Shown here piece after piece: positions 31,341 through 35,514 of a stretch of DNA of 35,514 bases; the first letter of the stretch is position 1, and every line of letters starts with the position of its first letter. Position numbers and translations under genes: made by a program. A model generated the notes under the pieces. It ran no database searches, was not told the DNA's origin, and saw only the letters and a program-made list of their open reading frames with translations. Source of the stretch: Buttiauxella sp035271705 (GTDB lineage Bacteria; Pseudomonadota; Gammaproteobacteria; Enterobacterales; Enterobacteriaceae); NCBI RefSeq assembly GCF_035271705.1, contig NZ_DATERI010000015.1, positions 1 to 35,514 on the forward strand, written 5' to 3'.

Positions 31341-31901
31341 ATGACAAACAGTTACCTAAGAATTATCTTATTTTCCAGCCTGGTCAATCTCAGCGCTTGT
31401 GCCCAACAAACCGAAGTGCGACAGATGAAGAGCGAAGTGGGTTCTTTAAATCAACAAATGACACAACTCACCGACCAAACCGTCAAGCTGACCCAGCAGA
31501 ATGCGCTGAATGCCAAATCGACAACGGGTGTGTATTTATTACCCGGTTCAAACACACCGGCACGCCTGAACAGCCAATTAGGCAATTTGCAAATGTCTCT
31601 GAGTGGCGTCACAGCGGAGGCCAACGGCAGCCGTGCAATGTTGATAATTAAAGGTGAGTCTACTCATCCACTTCCCGCTTTCACGGGCAAAGTAGAATGG
31701 GGTCAAATTCAAGGCACCACCGATAACTACCAGGAAGTGAATGTACACACGCAACAATTCAATGCCCCGGCGAGTGTGCTCGCACCGAGCGATATCAGCA
31801 TTCCATTGCTGCTTTCGGGTCTTTCACCTGAGCAGTTAGGTTTTGTGCGTATCCACGACATCCAGCCGATTGCCCCTTCTCAAGCATTACCAGGCCAATA
31901 A
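31341..31901 (+). CDS. yajI: YajI, DUF3251 lipoprotein
   Basis: 186-residue predicted lipoprotein of unknown role. The signal peptide MTNSYLRIILFSSLVNLSAC ends in the lipobox LSAC with C20 lipidated; the next residues AQQ favour the outer membrane. Residues 25-55 form a short coiled coil (VRQMKSEVGSLNQQMTQL), followed by a beta-rich domain. It is divergent from nrdR and precedes tsx, as in E. coli. AAGGAAA precedes the ATG. Confidence 0.92.
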   Translation: MTNSYLRIILFSSLVNLSACAQQTEVRQMKSEVGSLNQQMTQLTDQTVKLTQQNALNAKSTTGVYLLPGSNTPARLNSQLGNLQMSLSGVTAEANGSRAMLIIKGESTHPLPAFTGKVEWGQIQGTTDNYQEVNVHTQQFNAPASVLAPSDISIPLLLSGLSPEQLGFVRIHDIQPIAPSQALPGQ

Positions 31902-32106
31902 TAGGCAACACCCCTGCATCTGCGGGGGTAATCCTCACTAACATTTATATTTTTATGTTACATCTCTCCTGATGAAATTCGAAAAAAGCCGCTTATCCCA
32001 TCACTAAAACCAGTGATCTTAGTCACATAAATATGTAACAACTAGTCATGCGCATCCTTAAATTCACGAACCAGGTTCTATCTCGACCGTTTGGAAAGTA
32101 CAAAAA

Positions 32107-32181
32107 CGTGAAAGCAATCGATTACGTATGTGACGATAATGTGAAATGAAACATATTTTTGTGAGCAGGGATTTCTATAAT
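32107..32181 (+). promoter_or_regulatory. tsx promoter with two CRP-type sites
   Basis: A perfect -10 TATAAT (32176-32181) without a good -35. TGTGA-N6-ACATA (32140-32155) is centred about 40 bases, and CGTGA-N6-TCGAT (32107-32122) about 74 bases, before the predicted start near 32188. These are the spacings of the CRP-dependent, CytR-repressed tsx P2 promoter of E. coli; a CytR site would lie between them. Confidence 0.7.
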
Positions 32182-32255
32182 AGGTGCGTCAATAAAAAAC
32201 CAGCTGAATGGTTGATGACCTTAGGTGATCACACACCCCCGCTCTCACGGGAATC

Positions 32256-32276
32256 ATGTATAAAACAGTGGCATAA
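32256..32276 (+). other. Six-codon upstream open frame before tsx
   Basis: ATG-TAT-AAA-ACA-GTG-GCA-TAA, preceded by a GGGA four bases upstream, ends three bases before the tsx ATG and is in the same frame. Because tsx lacks a good ribosome-binding site, terminating ribosomes could reinitiate. Translation of such a short frame is unproven. Confidence 0.3.
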
Positions 32277-32279
32277 AAT

Positions 32280-33164
32280 ATGAAAAAAATTATTTTGGCA
32301 GTCAGCACCGTCCTGGCGCTTTCAAGCTCTTTGACGGCTCACGCCGAAGATGCAAAAAATACTGAATACCTCTCTGATTGGTGGCACCAAAGCGTCAACG
32401 TTGTGGGCAGTTACCACACCCGCTTCGGGCCGCAGATCCGTAACGATACCTATCTGGAATATGAAGCTTTCACTAAGAAAGATTGGTTCGATTTCTACGG
32501 TTACATCGATGCCCCCGTATTCTTCGGCGGTAACAGCACAGCTAAAGGTATCTGGAACCACGGTTCTCCACTGTTTATGGAAATCGAACCGCGCTTCTCC
32601 ATTGATAAATTGACTGACACCAGCCTGGCATTTGGTCCATTCAAAGAGTGGTATGTTGCGAACAACTATATCTACGATATGGGTCGCAGCGACGCTGACC
32701 GCCAGAGCACGTGGTACATGGGTCTGGGTACTGATATTGACACGGGCCTACCAATGAGCCTGTCTTTGAACGTGTACGCAAAATACCAATGGCAGAACTA
32801 TGGCGCATCCAACGAAAATGAGTGGGATGGCTACCGTTTCAAAGTGAAATACTTTGTGCCGATTACCAGCCTGTGGGGCGGTAACCTGAGCTACATCGGG
32901 TTCACCAACTTTGACTGGGGTTCAGATCTGGGCAATGACAATTTTATCGACAATAACGGCAAAAATGCTCGTACCAGCAACTCTATTGCCTCTAGCCACA
33001 TCCTGGCACTGAACTACGATCACTGGCACTATTCTGTGGTTGCACGTTACTGGCACAATGGTGGTCAGTGGTCAGATGATGCAAGCCTGAACTTTGGTAG
33101 CGGCGATTTCAGCGTACGATCTACCGGCTGGGGTGGTTATCTGGTCGCGGGTTACAACTTCTGA
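32280..33164 (+). CDS. tsx: Tsx, nucleoside-specific outer-membrane channel
   Basis: Outer-membrane beta-barrel that admits nucleosides and deoxynucleosides and serves as receptor for some phages and colicins. The 294-residue length equals E. coli. A 22-residue signal peptide ends AHA before EDAKNTEYLSDWW. The mature part is rich in alternating aromatic/polar strands and ends in the barrel signal GYNF with terminal phenylalanine. It has no strong ribosome-binding site of its own and is preceded by a tiny open frame. yajD, which lies between secF and tsx in E. coli, is absent. Confidence 0.97.
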   Translation: MKKIILAVSTVLALSSSLTAHAEDAKNTEYLSDWWHQSVNVVGSYHTRFGPQIRNDTYLEYEAFTKKDWFDFYGYIDAPVFFGGNSTAKGIWNHGSPLFMEIEPRFSIDKLTDTSLAFGPFKEWYVANNYIYDMGRSDADRQSTWYMGLGTDIDTGLPMSLSLNVYAKYQWQNYGASNENEWDGYRFKVKYFVPITSLWGGNLSYIGFTNFDWGSDLGNDNFIDNNGKNARTSNSIASSHILALNYDHWHYSVVARYWHNGGQWSDDASLNFGSGDFSVRSTGWGGYLVAGYNF

Positions 33165-33181
33165 TAAACGTCTGAAGCATT

Positions 33182-33215
33182 AAAAAAACCGCAGCACCAT
33201 GGCTGCGGTTTTTAT
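33182..33215. terminator. Bidirectional terminator between tsx and secF
   Basis: ACCGCAGC, a short CCATG-containing loop, GCTGCGGT with A-rich sequence before and T-rich sequence after. On the plus strand it ends tsx (stop 18 bases before); on the minus strand it ends secDF (stop at 33237). Confidence 0.92.
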
Positions 33216-33236
33216 TATCAGTTAACAACCTGATGA

Positions 33237-34208
33237 TTAAGGCAGAAGCGACGGCTGATCCGCACCTTCTTTTTCCACTTTCTGCTGCAACATGTGCTCG
33301 CGCTTCATGCCCAGTTTCAACGCCAGCGCGGACGCGACGTAAATGGAAGAAACAGTACCGATAGAAACACCGATAAGCATCGTCAGTGAGAAGCCTTTCA
33401 GCATTGCCCCACCGAAGAGATACAGCATCAGAATCACAACCAATGTGGTACCAGAGGTGATCAACGTACGATGCAGAGTCTGCGTCAAAGAAACGTTGAA
33501 GATCTCATAAGGTGTACCGCGACGAATCTTACGGAAGTTCTCACGAATACGGTCTGATACCACGATACTGTCGTTCAGTGAGTAACCGATAACCGACATC
33601 AACGACGCGACGATGGTTAGGTCAATCTCAATGTGGAATAACGACAGCACGCCCAGGGTAATGATTACGTCGTGCATCAACGCAATAACCACACCGGCAG
33701 CCAGACGCCATTCAAAGCGGAAACCGACATAAATCAGAATGGAGATAAGTGCAGCTAACAACGCTAAAGCACCATTCTGAGCCAGGTCTGCACCGACGCT
33801 TGGGCCGACGAACTCAATACGTTTTACACCGGCATTCTGGCTGGTCGCTTCGTTAATCACGTTAAGGACCTTGCTGCCTAATACCTGACCACCGGTTTCC
33901 CCGTGGGCAGGTGGCATGCGCACCATGATGTCACGACTGCTACCAAAGTTCTGAATCAGAGGATCCTGGAACCCAGCTTTCTCCAGCGCGCCACGCAACA
34001 AGTCCAAATCGGCTGGTTTTTCCAGCGAGATTTCGATGACCGTACCGCCGGTGAAATCCAGACCCCAGTTAAAACCTTTTACCCCAATAATGGCGATAGA
34101 AAGGATTAGCAGGAGCCCGGAGATGCCGAAAGCCCAGAAATCCCAGCGCATAAAGTCATGGACTTTACGGCCGTAGTTTAATTGTTCAACAGTATATTCC
34201 TGTGCCAC
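33237..34208 (-). CDS. secF: SecF, protein-export membrane protein
   Basis: Partner of SecD in the SecDF-YajC complex, which uses the proton gradient to pull translocating proteins through SecYEG. The 323-residue length equals E. coli. Six membrane helices; the first periplasmic segment starts GLDFTGGTVIEISL, and the conserved RND-like motif VIGYSLNDSIVVSDRIREN lies between helices 4 and 5. It starts 10 bases after the secD stop. Confidence 0.97.
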   Translation of the reverse strand: MAQEYTVEQLNYGRKVHDFMRWDFWAFGISGLLLILSIAIIGVKGFNWGLDFTGGTVIEISLEKPADLDLLRGALEKAGFQDPLIQNFGSSRDIMVRMPPAHGETGGQVLGSKVLNVINEATSQNAGVKRIEFVGPSVGADLAQNGALALLAALISILIYVGFRFEWRLAAGVVIALMHDVIITLGVLSLFHIEIDLTIVASLMSVIGYSLNDSIVVSDRIRENFRKIRRGTPYEIFNVSLTQTLHRTLITSGTTLVVILMLYLFGGAMLKGFSLTMLIGVSIGTVSSIYVASALALKLGMKREHMLQQKVEKEGADQPSLLP

Positions 34209-34218
34209 AACGCACTCC

Positions 34219-35514
34219 TCAGATAGACAGCTTGTTAATGCGTTTGCCGCCGTACAACAGGTTTACGATGGCACGGGTACCGACGATTGCGGTAAACATT
34301 GACGTCGCCACACCAATACCGGTCGTGATCGCAAAGCCTTTAATTGCCCCGGTGCCTACGGCATAGAGGATGATGACCTTGATAAGCGTCGTGATGTTAG
34401 CATCGAAAATAGAGCTGAACGCGCCCTGATAACCTTCGTGGATAGCCTGTTGTATCGAACGCCCGTTACTAAGCTCTTCCTTAATACGTTCGTTTATCAA
34501 TACGTTAGCATCGACGGCGACGGCAAGGGTTAACACGATCCCCGCAATCCCCGGCATGGTCAACGTTGCCCCTGGCAGCAGAGACATAATCCCTACGATC
34601 ATGACAAGGTTTACCAACAATGCAGAAGTCGCAATCAGGCCAAACTTCTTATAGAAGAACAGCATAAAGATGATTGAAACCGCCAGACCCGCCAGACACG
34701 CTTCCAGACCTTGCTTGATGTTTTCCATACCCAAGGTTGGACCGATGGTACGTTCTTCAACAATCTGAATGGGTGCGATCAATGCGCCCGCGCGAAGCAG
34801 CAAAGAGAGCTGGCGAGCTTCATTCGGGTTGTCGATACCAGTGATACGGAAGCTGTTACCTAAGCGCGACTGAATATTCGCCACGTTGATAACTTCTTCT
34901 TGTTTCGCCAGAATTGAACGACCTGTCGCATCTTTCTTACCGCTGTCTTTGTACTCCACAAACAGGGTTGCCATCGGTTTACCGATGTTGTCCTTGGTGA
35001 AGTTAGACATGATGTTACCACCCGCGCTATCCAGTGAAATATTCACTTGAGCCTGGTTGTATTCATCGGTGCTGGAAGTGGAGTCAGTGATATGGTCACC
35101 GGTCAGAATCACACGCTTGTACAGGACAACCGGTTTACCTTCACGGGTTTGTTTCACTTCAGAGTCACCTGGCACACGGCCAGAAGTTGCCGCTGACTGG
35201 TCAACGTTGGTGTTAACCAGACGGAACTCAAGTGTCGCTGTTGCGCCGAGAATCTCTTTCGCACGCGCGGTGTCCTGAATACCTGGCAATTCAACCACAA
35301 TACGATCTGCACCCTGGCGTTGTACCAGAGGCTCAGCCACACCCAGTTGGTTTACACGGTTACGCAGGATATTAATGTTCTGCTGAACAGCATATTCACG
35401 TGCTTCGCTCAGACGAGCATCCGTCATTACAGCACGCAATGCGTTGCTGCCCTGAGCAGAAATCACCAGATCACGATGGCGTGGAGTTAAATAAGAGATA
35501 GCGTCATCACGCGT
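34219..35514 (-). CDS. secD: SecD, protein-export membrane protein, C-terminal part (cut by window edge)
   Basis: The last 431 residues of SecD; the frame runs off the right edge without a start. The first visible residues TRDDAISYLTPRHRDLVI continue into SSQGSN-like SAQGSNALRAVM, matching about position 185 onward of the 615-residue E. coli protein. A start at 35466 would be an internal GTG and is not real. The periplasmic P1 domain, GPTLGMENIKQGLEA before the second helix, and VAVDANVLINERIKEEL with the proton-relay aspartate are present. It is upstream of and cotranscribed with secF. Confidence 0.96.
   Translation of the reverse strand, partial: TRDDAISYLTPRHRDLVISAQGSNALRAVMTDARLSEAREYAVQQNINILRNRVNQLGVAEPLVQRQGADRIVVELPGIQDTARAKEILGATATLEFRLVNTNVDQSAATSGRVPGDSEVKQTREGKPVVLYKRVILTGDHITDSTSSTDEYNQAQVNISLDSAGGNIMSNFTKDNIGKPMATLFVEYKDSGKKDATGRSILAKQEEVINVANIQSRLGNSFRITGIDNPNEARQLSLLLRAGALIAPIQIVEERTIGPTLGMENIKQGLEACLAGLAVSIIFMLFFYKKFGLIATSALLVNLVMIVGIMSLLPGATLTMPGIAGIVLTLAVAVDANVLINERIKEELSNGRSIQQAIHEGYQGAFSSIFDANITTLIKVIILYAVGTGAIKGFAITTGIGVATSMFTAIVGTRAIVNLLYGGKRINKLSI

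Larger units (their letters stand above)
31902..32279. other. yajI-tsx regulatory region
   Basis: This 378-base spacer holds a GC-rich hairpin after yajI (ACCCCTGCA / TGCGGGGGT, 31910-31929, no U-tract), about 170 bases of AT-rich sequence, the tsx promoter with CRP sites (32107-32181) and a leader of about 90 nt with a six-codon open frame ending just before tsx. It has no ERIC element. Confidence 0.7.

Overview
The window is a stretch of conserved chromosome from a member of the Enterobacteriaceae. Gene content, order and orientation follow the E. coli K-12 block from lon to secD almost gene for gene, and most proteins have the E. coli length (ClpX 424, ClpP 207, Tig 432, CyoB 663, Dxs 620, Tsx 294 residues). 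It is not Escherichia: the proteins differ at many positions, yajD is absent between secF and tsx, an extra sugar-utilisation locus lies between yajL and thiI, and the spacers carry many ERIC/IRU elements. I cannot fix the genus from sequence alone; a Buttiauxella/Kluyvera-like enterobacterium is a guess.

Layout, left to right. (1) 1-4881, minus strand: the start of lon, then clpX, clpP, tig and bolA. This is a protein quality-control block with two clear sigma-32 promoters (lon and clpP) and a gearbox-like promoter for bolA. (2) 5187-7289, plus: yajG and ampG (lipoprotein and muropeptide permease). (3) 7761-12675, plus: cyoABCDE, cytochrome bo3 ubiquinol oxidase and its haem O synthase, with an ERIC element inserted between cyoD and cyoE. 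(4) 13065-16648: yajR, yajQ (minus), panE and yajL. (5) 16649-21011: an accessory locus with a lone PTS EIIC of the cellobiose/chitobiose family, a GH4 phospho-glycosidase and a glucosamine-6-phosphate deaminase in one plus-strand operon. A GntR/UTRA regulator lies convergent to it, and a DasR/NagR-type operator palindrome sits at the operon promoter. (6) 21093-26973: thiI (minus), then xseB-ispA-dxs and yajO (isoprenoid and thiamine precursor supply). (7) 27043-31190, minus: nrdR-ribD-ribH-nusB-thiL-pgpA. (8) 31341-35514: yajI and tsx (plus), then secF and the 3' part of secD (minus).

The accessory locus is the best candidate for an undescribed system. Its parts form a coherent route: phosphorylating uptake of a disaccharide, NAD/metal-dependent hydrolysis of the disaccharide phosphate, deamination of glucosamine-6-phosphate to fructose-6-phosphate, and repression relieved by an amino-sugar phosphate. 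The locus has no EIIA, EIIB or deacetylase, and the glycosidase has a non-canonical metal-site signature. The second theme is mobile-repeat remodelling: four full-length ERICs, two internally deleted ERICs, one degenerate ERIC and one other palindromic MITE-like element lie in spacers. Two of the ERICs lie where they should alter expression of essential or major genes (the lon leader and the cyoE ribosome-binding site). No tRNA, rRNA, CRISPR array, insertion sequence or prophage was seen.
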